Shown piece by piece: positions 15,380 through 23,237 of a stretch of 33,377 bases of DNA (position 1 is its first letter; every line of letters starts with the position of its first letter). The translations under genes were made by a program, and so were the position numbers. Below the pieces are notes generated by a model that worked only from the letters and a program-made list of their open reading frames with translations, was not told the origin of the DNA and made no database searches. Source of the DNA: Clostridia bacterium (lineage in GTDB: Bacteria > Bacillota_A > Clostridia > Christensenellales > Aristaeellaceae); assembly GCA_017430945.1 (NCBI GenBank), contig JAFRMB010000170.1:1-33377 (forward strand). Reading direction: 5' to 3'.

Positions 15380-16606
15380 ATGAGTCTTATCAGGAAATGG
15401 AATTCATTGAGTCTGATCGTTCGCATCCTGATCGGCCTGATCATCGGCGCGCTGCTGGGGTTCGCCGTCCCCGGCCTCACCTGGATCGGCGTGCCGGGCG
15501 AATTGTTCGTCGGCGCCCTGAAGGCGATCGCGCCGATCCTGGTGTTCGTGCTGGTCGCGTCGTCGCTTGCGAACTCCAAGGGCGGCAACATGGCCAGGTT
15601 CCGCACGGTCATCGTGCTCTATCTGCTGAGCACGCTGTGCGCGGCCATCGTTTCGGTGTTCAGCAGCTTCCTGTTCCCGCTCACGATACCGCTGACCGGT
15701 CTGGACGCCGTCGACGCCGCCTCCGCCCCTCAGGGCATGGCCGAGGTCGTGATGAACCTGCTGAAGAGCATCATCGCGAATCCGGTGGCCGCGCTGGCGA
15801 ACGCCAACTACATCGGCATACTGTTCTGGGCGGTCGTGTTCGGCATCGCGCTGAAGCTGTCCTCGCCCGCGACCAAGGGCATGATGGACGACCTGGCGAA
15901 CGGCGTCTCCAAGGTGGTGCGCTGGGTGATCGCCTTTGCCCCGCTCGGCATCATGGGCCTGGTGTTCAGCGCCGTGTCCTCGAGCGGCGCCGAGATATTC
16001 GTGACCTATGGGCGGCTGGTCGCGCTGCTGGTGGGCACGATGCTGTTCGTGGCGCTGATCATCAATCCGCTGATCGTCGGCCTGGTGCTGAAGCACAACC
16101 CCTACCCGCTGGTGTTGCGCTGCCTTAGAGCCAGCGGCATCACCGCCTTCTTTACCCGCAGCTCCGCCGCGAACATCCCCGTGAACATGGAGCTGTGCAA
16201 GAGCCTCGGCCTGGATGAGGACCTCTATTCCGTGTCCATCCCGCTGGGATCTACCATCAACATGGACGGCGCCGCGGTGACCATCACCATATTCTCTCTG
16301 GTCGCGGCGTTTACCGCGGGCGTCCCGGTGACGCTTCCCATGGCCGTATTCCTGAGCATCGTGGCGACGTTCTCCGCCTGCGGCACCTCGGGCGTGGCCG
16401 GCGGCTCGCTGATGCTGGTGCCGCTGGGCTGCTCGCTGTTCGGCATATCCAACGACATCGCCATGCAGCTGGTGGGCGTGGGTTTCATCATCAGTGTGAT
16501 CCAGGATTCTCTGGAGACCGCGCTGAACTCCTCCGGCGACGTGCTGTTCACCGCGACCGCGGAATTCAGGGATTGGAAAAAGCAGGGCAGGACTCTGCCG
16601 CTGTAG
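15380..16606 (+). CDS. sstT: Serine/threonine:sodium symporter SstT
   Basis: 408 residues, usual length for the family. A dicarboxylate/amino acid:cation symporter that imports L-serine (and threonine) with sodium through the cytoplasmic membrane. Recognisable segments are [22 protein letters not shown] at the N-terminus, [40 protein letters not shown], the hairpin-type loop [21 protein letters not shown] and [23 protein letters not shown]. The ATG at 15380 is chosen because AAGGAGG lies 10 bases upstream; a GTG at 15371 touches that site. It is 12 bases ahead of the serine dehydratase, forming an uptake-plus-deamination unit. Confidence 0.93.
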   Translation: MSLIRKWNSLSLIVRILIGLIIGALLGFAVPGLTWIGVPGELFVGALKAIAPILVFVLVASSLANSKGGNMARFRTVIVLYLLSTLCAAIVSVFSSFLFPLTIPLTGLDAVDAASAPQGMAEVVMNLLKSIIANPVAALANANYIGILFWAVVFGIALKLSSPATKGMMDDLANGVSKVVRWVIAFAPLGIMGLVFSAVSSSGAEIFVTYGRLVALLVGTMLFVALIINPLIVGLVLKHNPYPLVLRCLRASGITAFFTRSSAANIPVNMELCKSLGLDEDLYSVSIPLGSTINMDGAAVTITIFSLVAAFTAGVPVTLPMAVFLSIVATFSACGTSGVAGGSLMLVPLGCSLFGISNDIAMQLVGVGFIISVIQDSLETALNSSGDVLFTATAEFRDWKKQGRTLPL

Positions 16607-16618
16607 GGAGGCTGCAAT

Positions 16619-17815
16619 ATGAAAACGATCAAAAGCGTGTACAAGATCGGCAACGGACCGTCCAGCTCGCATACCGTCGGTCCCTTTCATGCCGCGCAGA
16701 TCTTCGGTTCGCGCTATCCCGAGGCGGACCGTTTCCGGGTGACGCTCTTCGGCTCCCTGGCCTTTACGGGCGAAGGGCATGGCACGGGCAACGCCATCCG
16801 GACCGGTCTGCCCGGCGCCGAGGTGGTCTTCGACCGGGACGAAAAGGATCTTCCGCACCCCAACACCATGCTCTTTGAAGCCTTCCGGGACGGGAAGCTG
16901 ATCGGCTCGAACCGGATCTTCAGCATCGGCGGCGGCTCCATCCGCATCGAAAACGAGGCGTCGGAAGACGAACAGGAAGTATATCCCCAGCGCAATTTCT
17001 CCGAGATCCTGAAGGTGTGCCGGGACCGCAGTCTGAATCTGGCTCAGTTCATCTACCGCATGGAGGACGATCGGCTGCGCGACTATCTCAAGACCGTGTG
17101 GAGCGCCATGAAGGACTCCATACAGCGCGGCCTGGATGCCGACGGCATCCTGCCCGGCGGACTGGGGGTGGCCCGAAAGGCCAGGACGCTGTACAGGAAG
17201 CGCTGCTACAACGAAAGCGCCGACGTGACCATGAACCGCGTGATCGCGGCCTATGCTTACGCGGTCAGCGAGGAAAACGCCGACGAACACATCGTCGTCA
17301 CGGCGCCCACCTGCGGCAGCTGCGGCGTGTTGCCGGCCGTGATGTACTATATGCACAGCGATCGCGGTTTCCCGGAGGAGGAGATCCTCGACGCGCTGGC
17401 CGTGGCCGCGATGATCGGCAACGTCATCCGCACCAATGCCAGCATCTCCGGCGCCGAGTGCGGCTGCCAGGCGGAGATCGGCAGCGCCTGCTCCATGACC
17501 GCGGCGGCGCTGGCGTCGCTGTACGGGCTGAATATCGATCAGATCGAATACGCCGCCGAGATTGCCATGGAGCACAACCTGGGGCTCACCTGCGACCCGG
17601 TGAAGGGCCTCGTGCAGATCCCGTGCATCGAACGAAATGCCGTCGCCGCCATGCGCGCCATCAGTTCGGTGAACCTGTCGCGCTTTCTGTATTCGACCCG
17701 CAAGATCTCCTTTGATGAAGTGGTGGCCACGATGTACCGCACCGGCCGGGATATGGACGAAAAGTACCGCGAGACATCCCACGGCGGCCTGGCTCAGATC
17801 TACTACGCAAACTAG
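16619..17815 (+). CDS. sdaA: L-serine ammonia-lyase, iron-sulfur dependent, single chain
   Basis: Converts L-serine to pyruvate and ammonia with a [4Fe-4S] cluster. 398 residues combining the beta (N-terminal) and alpha (C-terminal) parts in one chain. The N-terminus has GPSSSHTVGP, the middle GLDADGILPGGLGVARKA, and the C-terminal half APTCGSCGVLPA (Cys232, 235), GAECGCQAEIGSACSM (Cys281, 283, 291) and LTCDPVKGLVQIPC (Cys325, 336); these cysteines include the cluster ligands. Compared with Escherichia coli SdaA (454 residues) it is somewhat short but no known motif is missing. It is oxygen-sensitive by family. GGGAGG is its ribosome site, 12 bases after sstT. Together they turn external serine into pyruvate. 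Confidence 0.93.
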   Translation: MKTIKSVYKIGNGPSSSHTVGPFHAAQIFGSRYPEADRFRVTLFGSLAFTGEGHGTGNAIRTGLPGAEVVFDRDEKDLPHPNTMLFEAFRDGKLIGSNRIFSIGGGSIRIENEASEDEQEVYPQRNFSEILKVCRDRSLNLAQFIYRMEDDRLRDYLKTVWSAMKDSIQRGLDADGILPGGLGVARKARTLYRKRCYNESADVTMNRVIAAYAYAVSEENADEHIVVTAPTCGSCGVLPAVMYYMHSDRGFPEEEILDALAVAAMIGNVIRTNASISGAECGCQAEIGSACSMTAAALASLYGLNIDQIEYAAEIAMEHNLGLTCDPVKGLVQIPCIERNAVAAMRAISSVNLSRFLYSTRKISFDEVVATMYRTGRDMDEKYRETSHGGLAQIYYAN

Positions 17816-17851
17816 CGCCGCCATGGATCGGGCGCGGTCCCGGCCTTCCGC

Positions 17852-17911
17852 GCTGCGTTTCACGATCGGTCTCCGACCGTGGATCTGAGGGGCTCCCTCT
17901 TCAAACGCAGC
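17852..17911. repeat. Nested inverted repeats between convergent genes
   Basis: GCTGCGTTT (17852-17860) pairs with AAACGCAGC (17903-17911). Inside it, CGGTC-TCC-GACCG forms a smaller hairpin. It lies between the convergent ends of sdaA and the WYL gene, where a bidirectional terminator would be expected, but there is no good T-tract. Confidence 0.45.
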
Positions 17912-17980
17912 GGGATGCGCTCAGGACCGCGCCCCGCCTTTTGGGCCGCTCTCCGCCCATATTTCAATGGCTGCGCAGCG

Positions 17981-18970
17981 CTACAGCTCCGCCTTCGAAG
18001 CCTCCTCCGCCCCGCGCGCCAACATCGCCCGGTAGGCCTCGCGCACCCGCTCCGGACCGGCGATGGTCATCTCGCCCACATAGTTCGTCACCCACGAGAA
18101 GAACGTCGGGGATACGCTGACGCAGACATCCACGTCGAAGCCCGTCTCGGTGACGTTGTACGGCGACACGTCCCTGCCGAAATAGTCGACGATGTGGTCC
18201 ATCATCGGGCGCAGGCACCGCAGCGTCACCGTCTCGACGTCGCCTTCGTCGTACATGTTGAAGATGCGCTCGGTGTAGTGGCGCACATCGAAGCCCGCAG
18301 GCGCTGCCACGCGCCTCTGGCGTGTCATCTTCGGAACGCCCATGCGATCGACGCGGAACACGACCACCTTCTCCCGCTCATCCGACCAGCCGATCATGAA
18401 ATAGCGGTCGCGCTTCCAGATGGTGGCATACGGGGATATGACGTACCATTTCCCGTCGTGCCTGGGCACGCGCTGTCCGTCCAGGTCGAACCTGAAGTAC
18501 TGGAACGAGATCTTCCGGTCGGAATCCACGGCATGGCGGATTTTTTGCACGGTGTACAGGAGCTGTGAATTCGGCGTCTTGATGGCATCTGATACCAGGA
18601 TGTTCGGCTGCAGCTGGCTGCGATGGGACGGTCCTGCCATGGCGGCCAGCTTCGCGATCAGCTGCCGGCTGCGCGTCTTCGATATGAACTGGGCCGACGC
18701 GACTGCGTCGATCAGGATCTGGAGCTCCGGATCGTCCATCGTCCGGTCGATGTAGCTGTAGGTCGTCGAAAGGCCGTTCTTTTCGTTGACGGCGATGTCG
18801 TAGCCGGCCTCCCTCAGCGCAGCGATGTCGTCCCGCAGCGTCTCGACCGTCACCGGGCAGCCCTTTTCCCGCAGCACCGCACGGATCTGCGCCGTCGTCG
18901 CGGAGCGGTCCTCGTCCGTTTCATCCTGAAGATATTGGAGCAGATACAGGATCCGGTTCTTGTTCGGCAT
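17981..18970 (-). CDS. WYL-domain transcriptional regulator
   Basis: 329 residues. A winged HTH (about 1-60: ATTAQIRAVLREKGCPVTVETLRDDIAALREAGYDI) is followed by the WYL ligand-sensing domain (about 140-225: KISFQYFRFD, WYVISPYATIWKRDRYFMIGW) and the C-terminal WCX extension. Proteins of this build bind DNA and respond to a ligand that is often unknown; some respond to nucleotides or single-stranded DNA. It is divergent from the YjjG-like gene, with only 210 bases between, and could control it. It may also regulate its own transcription. The ATG lacks a strong upstream site (GAGGTGAAGTCGC is usable). Confidence 0.85.
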   Translation of the reverse strand: MPNKNRILYLLQYLQDETDEDRSATTAQIRAVLREKGCPVTVETLRDDIAALREAGYDIAVNEKNGLSTTYSYIDRTMDDPELQILIDAVASAQFISKTRSRQLIAKLAAMAGPSHRSQLQPNILVSDAIKTPNSQLLYTVQKIRHAVDSDRKISFQYFRFDLDGQRVPRHDGKWYVISPYATIWKRDRYFMIGWSDEREKVVVFRVDRMGVPKMTRQRRVAAPAGFDVRHYTERIFNMYDEGDVETVTLRCLRPMMDHIVDYFGRDVSPYNVTETGFDVDVCVSVSPTFFSWVTNYVGEMTIAGPERVREAYRAMLARGAEEASKAEL

Positions 18971-19064
18971 GCGACTTCACCTCATCAACGCGTGATCTGA
19001 TCCCGCGCCGCGGCGATCCCGGCAATGTGCCTGTGGCGTCCGCGGACCGGGCGGGATCGGTACC

Positions 19065-19093
19065 ATTATATCACAGATCGCGCCGGTTGTACA
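19065..19093 (-). promoter_or_regulatory. Promoter of the WYL regulator
   Basis: Minus strand TGTACA (19088-19093), 17-nt spacer, TATAAT (19065-19070) with an extended -10 TG. It gives a leader of about 90 bases. Confidence 0.7.
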
Positions 19094-19180
19094 TCTCACC
19101 CGCACAATACCGTCGGGTTTCGCCACGCCGAGGCCTCGCGGGAACGGATGCGGCCGGCGACGTTGCAAGCGGGAGGCATC

Positions 19181-19864
19181 ATGAGATACAAGGCGATACT
19201 GTTCGACATCGACGACACGCTGCTCGACTTTCAAACGGGGAACCGCAACGCGGTCGGCCGGCTGCTGGATGAGCTGGGCTACCATCATCCGCAGCGCTAC
19301 GACCAGTACGAGGAGATCAACCTGGCGTGCTGGGCCGCGCTCGAACGCGGCGAGATGACCCAGAAGGAGCTGAAGCTGGAGCGCTTCGTGCGGTTCTTCG
19401 ACCGCTATCCGGTCCCGGGCGATCCCGCGCGGGCAGCGGAGCGCTTCATCGAACTGCTCGGCGAGCAGAGCATCCTCCTGCCCCACGCCGAAGATGTCGT
19501 GCGGCGGATCGCGCGGGTCCTGCCCGTCGTGATCGTCACCAACGGCATCACAGCCGTGCAAAGGAACAGGCTCGCCCGCTCGCCGCTGCGCAGGTGGGTG
19601 CGCGGCGTGGTCATTTCGGAGGAGGTCGGCATCCAGAAGCCCGAGCCAGGGATCTTCATGCTGGCGCTCCAGCCGCTGGGGGTCGCGCCTTCGCAAGCCC
19701 TGATGATCGGAGACGGCGCAAACAGCGATATCCGCGGCGCGAACAACGCCGGGATCGATGCCTGCTGGCTCGACCGCTCCGGCAAAGCGCTGCCGGAGGG
19801 CGTGCACGCCGAATACACGATCCCGGACATCCGCGCGTGCGTGGACATCGCGCTGCAGGACTGA
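19181..19864 (+). CDS. yjjG: HAD-family nucleotidase, YjjG-like
   Basis: 227 residues. A haloacid dehalogenase-superfamily phosphatase with all four motifs: DIDDT (Asp9 nucleophile, Asp11), Thr120-Asn121 in IVTNG, Lys153 in IQKPEPGIF and GDGANSD (Asp178, Asp183). The cap begins YDQYEEINLACWAALERGEMTQ, the pattern of YjjG, a house-cleaning 5'-nucleotidase that hydrolyses non-canonical pyrimidine nucleotides such as dUMP or 5-fluoro-dUMP. Substrate here is by analogy. GGGAGG lies just before the ATG at 19181; upstream in-frame codons have no site. It sits next to the adenosine-deaminase-like gene, so the pair may deal with nucleosides and nucleotides. Confidence 0.82.
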   Translation: MRYKAILFDIDDTLLDFQTGNRNAVGRLLDELGYHHPQRYDQYEEINLACWAALERGEMTQKELKLERFVRFFDRYPVPGDPARAAERFIELLGEQSILLPHAEDVVRRIARVLPVVIVTNGITAVQRNRLARSPLRRWVRGVVISEEVGIQKPEPGIFMLALQPLGVAPSQALMIGDGANSDIRGANNAGIDACWLDRSGKALPEGVHAEYTIPDIRACVDIALQD

Positions 19865-19911
19865 TCCGCCGCACGAAAGCGCGCGGCGCGCGTCCGTCCC
19901 GTCCCGCGGGG

Positions 19912-19940
19912 TTGAACGCGGCGGCTTTGCCTGTTATAAT
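19912..19940 (+). promoter_or_regulatory. Promoter of the deaminase-like fusion gene
   Basis: TTGAAC (19912-19917), 17-nt spacer, TATAAT (19935-19940) with extended -10 TG (19932-19933). Transcription would start near 19947, so the ATG at 19943 is upstream of the RNA and the ATG at 19973 is the true start. Confidence 0.8.
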
Positions 19941-19972
19941 GGATGCGGAACGACCGACAGGGAGGTTGCGCC

Positions 19973-22423
19973 ATGATCTACTTTCAGCGCTTTTACCTGG
20001 ACCGGGAAAAGGACATCGTCGTGGAGCTGTACATGGACGGTGAGCGCCTCTGCTATGTGATACGCACGCCCAATCACCACACCGGCAACCTGATCTCCAA
20101 CCTGGCGAAGCTGTGTGGGTGCGAGACCTGCCTGGACGCGCGCGGCCTGAAGGTGATCCGCGGCGAGGTGCCCTGCTACGTGGACGGAGACAACGAAAGG
20201 CTCTACGTGCTGCGCCTTGGGAACACCAAGGTCGCCAACATCTATCCCGACGGCAGGGTCGAGACGAAGGCTTCCATCCCCGCCATCTCCAAGACGCTGA
20301 TGAGCCAGACCAAGGACTATCGCCTGGGCATCGAAAAGACCATCGTCAAGACCTACATCCCCAGCGACTGCAAATTCCGCACAGATCTGCACACCCATAT
20401 GAACGGCAATCTGCCGCCGGACGTGCTGATCGCGCTGGGCATCGCCCATCAGATCCGCTACCCCTACTATTACGTCAAAAAGCTGGGCCTGCGCTGCACG
20501 CCCGAACAGATCGCCGGCCTGGAGGCGCGGCGCGTGGCTGCGGCAGCGGCCCTGGGCGATATCCCCCTGACCGGCCGCCACAGGGAGCGCCGCATCGACG
20601 ACTTCACATTCATCAACTTCGCCGATCTCATACTGGGCAACCCCGCCGAGGCGGCGGGAAACATCGAGCGCATTCGCAACTCGCTGACGATCCCGAAGGA
20701 TGGCCAGGCGGTGTTCGCAGACCTTGAGAAGGTCTACCTGTACCGCTATGTGTTCACCCGGGGCGTCGCGTCCGACGCGCCGTTCAGCGGTCTGAACATC
20801 GACGGCATCCCCGACCGCGAGGTGGCGGCCTGCGCCGCGCGGGTGCTCAGGGACCGGCAGGACGACCGCTATCGCGGCAACACGCTGTACCAGGACCTGC
20901 TGCTGTGGATCGCCCGGGAGTACCAAAGGCGCGGCATACTGTATGCCGAGATCTCCGACACGACGCTGGTGGATCGGTCGGCGTTCCCGGACAAGCTGCG
21001 TCAGATCCACGAGATCATGCCCACGATCACCCGGGAGACCGGCGTACTGCTGCGCTTTCTGGCCGGCATCCGCCGCATCCCCCTCACCATCATCAAGGAC
21101 CGGGTGACGCCAAACGACTACCTGGCCGAGAATCTGCGCTGTCTGCGCACCATCGCCGCGGATCCCTACGTAGCGGGCAGCGACATCATCGGCGAGGAGA
21201 TCAACGACATCCTCGAGTTGCGCAGCGTGATTCGTGAGCTGGTCGCCATCGCCGCCGATCACCCCGGTTTCGTGATCCGCATCCACGCCGGAGAGAACGA
21301 CAGCCTGCGCGACAACGTCGCCAACAGCATACGCTGCGTGGTCGATTCGCTGGCCCCGGGGCAGCCGATGCCGCCGCTTCGGGTCGGGCACGGCCTGTAT
21401 ACGTGCGATCTGCGAAGCGCCAAGGGGAAAAAGCTGCTGGAGGACATGCGCGCGTACGGTGTGACGCTGGAATTCCAGATCACCTCCAACGTGCGGCTCA
21501 ACAACCTGAGCCGTCTGGAGCGCCACCCGCTGCGCCGGTACCTGCATGCCGGGGTGCGCTGCGTGCAGGGCACCGACGGCGGCGCGCTGTACGGCACCAA
21601 CTCCATCGACGAAGAGCTGAGCCTGGAGAAGCTGCTGGGGCTGACGCACGACGAGCTGCGCCTGATGCGCGCGGCGGAGGATGACATCCTCGCAGGGAGC
21701 CTGAAGACCTTCGAGCAGAGGCGGGCGCGCTTTCGCGAGGACTGCCCCGCCCAGGACATCGAGCTGTACTACCGCCGCCGGCTGGACGGCACAGGCCGCG
21801 CGCCGGAGGACCTTTGGCAGGGTCCGGGCAAGCTGGCCGCCGAGGAGGCGCTGCGCGATCAGATCGCGCAGCTTCCCCAGGGCATGTTCCCCATCGTGAT
21901 CGCGGGCGGCAGCTTCAACAACAGCCGGCACCGCACGGTGCTGCGGGATGAGGACCGCGCGCTGATCGACCGGCTCGTCCAGCGGCTGGATCCCGACAGG
22001 GTCTTCTTCGTCGTCGGCCATTCGCTGGCCGGTCAGGAGGGATACCTGGTCGGGCACGCGGCCGGCCGCTTCCGCGTATACGCCATCGTGCCGAACCGCA
22101 TCACCCGCGCCGAGCAGGCCAGACTGGCCCAAGCCGGGCTGGGGGTGCTCGTGTCCATCGAGAGCTCGGGCATGGGGCTGTACAAGAGCTTCGCCTACGA
22201 GGTGTTCAAGCGCATGCCCTCGGCGCTTCTGGCCTTCGACGGCAATTCCGCTGCCCTTAACCTGATCCAGGAAGCCAGGAACGGCCGAGAGAAGTGTCGG
22301 ATCTACATCAACCCCAAGTCCCGCGGTCTGACCGCAAAGGCAAAGCTGCTGGAGGGCTATGTCAGCGTTCTCAGGGACGCCGACCCTCTGGTCGACGCGC
22401 TGGAGGCGGCGATTGGATCATAA
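19973..22423 (+). CDS. Three-part protein: N-terminal domain, adenosine-deaminase-like core, C-terminal nucleotide-fold domain
   Basis: 816 residues. Residues 1-130 are an N-terminal domain I do not recognise. Residues 135-570 resemble the adenosine deaminase family: metal ligands His140 and His142 (DLHTHMNG), His438 with catalytic Glu441 (HAGEN), His473 (VGHG) and Asp535 (QGTDG), with large insertions about 190-330. The residue after Asp535, normally a second Asp that contacts the purine, is Gly536, so the substrate may not be adenosine. Residues 638-800 look like a Rossmann/SLOG-type domain: IVIAGGSFNN, FFVVGHSLAGQEGYLVG, YAIVPNRIT, and IESSGMGLYKSF. SLOG-type domains bind nucleotides. The closest named comparison is the split deaminase RdrB of the RADAR antiphage system, but no RdrA ATPase is nearby. 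Promoter is its own; ribosome site GGGAGG. Confidence 0.75.
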   Translation: MIYFQRFYLDREKDIVVELYMDGERLCYVIRTPNHHTGNLISNLAKLCGCETCLDARGLKVIRGEVPCYVDGDNERLYVLRLGNTKVANIYPDGRVETKASIPAISKTLMSQTKDYRLGIEKTIVKTYIPSDCKFRTDLHTHMNGNLPPDVLIALGIAHQIRYPYYYVKKLGLRCTPEQIAGLEARRVAAAAALGDIPLTGRHRERRIDDFTFINFADLILGNPAEAAGNIERIRNSLTIPKDGQAVFADLEKVYLYRYVFTRGVASDAPFSGLNIDGIPDREVAACAARVLRDRQDDRYRGNTLYQDLLLWIAREYQRRGILYAEISDTTLVDRSAFPDKLRQIHEIMPTITRETGVLLRFLAGIRRIPLTIIKDRVTPNDYLAENLRCLRTIAADPYVAGSDIIGEEINDILELRSVIRELVAIAADHPGFVIRIHAGENDSLRDNVANSIRCVVDSLAPGQPMPPLRVGHGLYTCDLRSAKGKKLLEDMRAYGVTLEFQITSNVRLNNLSRLERHPLRRYLHAGVRCVQGTDGGALYGTNSIDEELSLEKLLGLTHDELRLMRAAEDDILAGSLKTFEQRRARFREDCPAQDIELYYRRRLDGTGRAPEDLWQGPGKLAAEEALRDQIAQLPQGMFPIVIAGGSFNNSRHRTVLRDEDRALIDRLVQRLDPDRVFFVVGHSLAGQEGYLVGHAAGRFRVYAIVPNRITRAEQARLAQAGLGVLVSIESSGMGLYKSFAYEVFKRMPSALLAFDGNSAALNLIQEARNGREKCRIYINPKSRGLTAKAKLLEGYVSVLRDADPLVDALEAAIGS

Positions 22424-22479
22424 AAACGGCGCCGGAGCCGTCCGAACATGAATTCTTCTTTAAATCTTTCTGTCTTTTG

Positions 22480-22508
22480 TGGACATGCGCGCCATCTTTC
22501 AATATACT
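22480..22508 (+). promoter_or_regulatory. Promoter of the small exported protein
   Basis: TGGACA (22480-22485), 17-nt spacer, TATACT (22503-22508); 5 of 6 matches in each box. Start near 22515, leader about 57 bases. Sequence around 22445-22520 is AT-rich compared with its neighbours, as expected for a promoter. Confidence 0.8.
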
Positions 22509-22571
22509 GAATCATGGACTGCGGAAGATGAACGCAGTCGGACACTATTAAACAGAAAAGAGGAAACGAAC

Positions 22572-23099
22572 ATGAAGAAGATCCTGGCGATCGCGGTGGC
22601 GCTGCTCATGATGATGACCGCTGCCCTGGCTGAGGAAGCCGTCGAACTGAACTGGGAAGACGTTGAGCCCGTCCTTGAAGCGGCCGGAGTCGATGGTGAT
22701 TTCTATACCTTTGACGACGTCAACATCGAGATGTGGATCCCGGAGGGCTTGGAATCCGTCGAGCTTTCCGATGCCGACGTGGAGAAGGGATATATCGGCT
22801 ACTTCATGCCGGAAGATCAGTCCGCCGTGGTGGCCGTGATGTACGTCGACGTCAACGGCATGTCCCTTGAGGAGTACGCAGATTACCTGTCCAACAACGC
22901 CGACGTCGATGAGGTCGATATGGGCGTCGTGAACGGCTTTGCCTGTGTCTCCTACAAGATGCCCGCCCAGGACAGCGTGAGCATCGCGTTCACCACCGAA
23001 GCCGGCTATGTGCTGGAAGTCACCTGCACGCCCGCTTCCGAGGAAAACGCCGAGCTGGTCTGGGGCGCAGTGTTCTCCTCCATCCAGGCCGCGGCCTGA
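22572..23099 (+). CDS. Small exported acidic protein, PsbP/DUF1795-like
   Basis: 175 residues with a Sec signal peptide (MKKILAIAVALLMMMTAALA, cleavage before E) and no lipobox. The mature protein is strongly acidic and reads VNIEMWIPEGLESVELSD, then GYIGYFMPEDQSAVVAVMYVD, a helix MSLEEYADYLSNNADVDE and ASEENAELVWGAVFSSIQ at the end. This strand-helix pattern resembles PsbP/DUF1795-like exported proteins of unknown function. It is monocistronic: own promoter and a strong terminator follow. It resembles the exported product at 14615-15148 in layout, not clearly in sequence. Ribosome site AGGAAACGAAC is ordinary. Confidence 0.8.
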   Translation: MKKILAIAVALLMMMTAALAEEAVELNWEDVEPVLEAAGVDGDFYTFDDVNIEMWIPEGLESVELSDADVEKGYIGYFMPEDQSAVVAVMYVDVNGMSLEEYADYLSNNADVDEVDMGVVNGFACVSYKMPAQDSVSIAFTTEAGYVLEVTCTPASEENAELVWGAVFSSIQAAA

Positions 23100-23106
23100 T
23101 CGGTCC

Positions 23107-23141
23107 AAAAAAATGGCGCGTCCTTCGGGACGCGCTTTTTT
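23107..23141 (+). terminator. Strong intrinsic terminator
   Basis: An 8-bp stem GCGCGTCC/GGACGCGC (23116-23123 and 23128-23135) closed by a TTCG tetraloop, followed by six T. A run of A on the left (23107-23113) could make it work in both directions. Confidence 0.92.
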
Positions 23142-23165
23142 CGTTCGGCCGTCATACCGTCCGGA

Positions 23166-23210
23166 AAAAAATACAGAGCCGGCTGTCGGGCGCTCATGCC
23201 CGACAGCCGG
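23166..23210 (-). terminator. Terminator of the flavin reductase gene
   Basis: A perfect 13-bp stem CCGGCTGTCGGGC/GCCCGACAGCCGG (23179-23191 and 23198-23210) with a 6-nt loop. On the minus strand it is followed by CTCTGTATTTTTTT. It lies 28 bases past the flavin reductase stop. Confidence 0.8.
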
Positions 23211-23237
23211 TTCCTTTGCGATAAAGCCCCGCGTCGA

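Noticed and set aside
15404..17863. 819-residue minus-strand ORF opposite sstT and sdaA
   Set aside because: Both sense genes have full family motifs. The antisense product is His/Gly/Asp-rich with no motif.
19934..22132. 732-residue minus-strand ORF opposite the deaminase-like gene
   Set aside because: Antisense shadow of a gene with metal-site motifs, a promoter and a ribosome site.
19973..22423. A full RADAR defence system
   Set aside because: The deaminase-like gene has no neighbouring RdrA-type ATPase, so only a remote analogy is kept.
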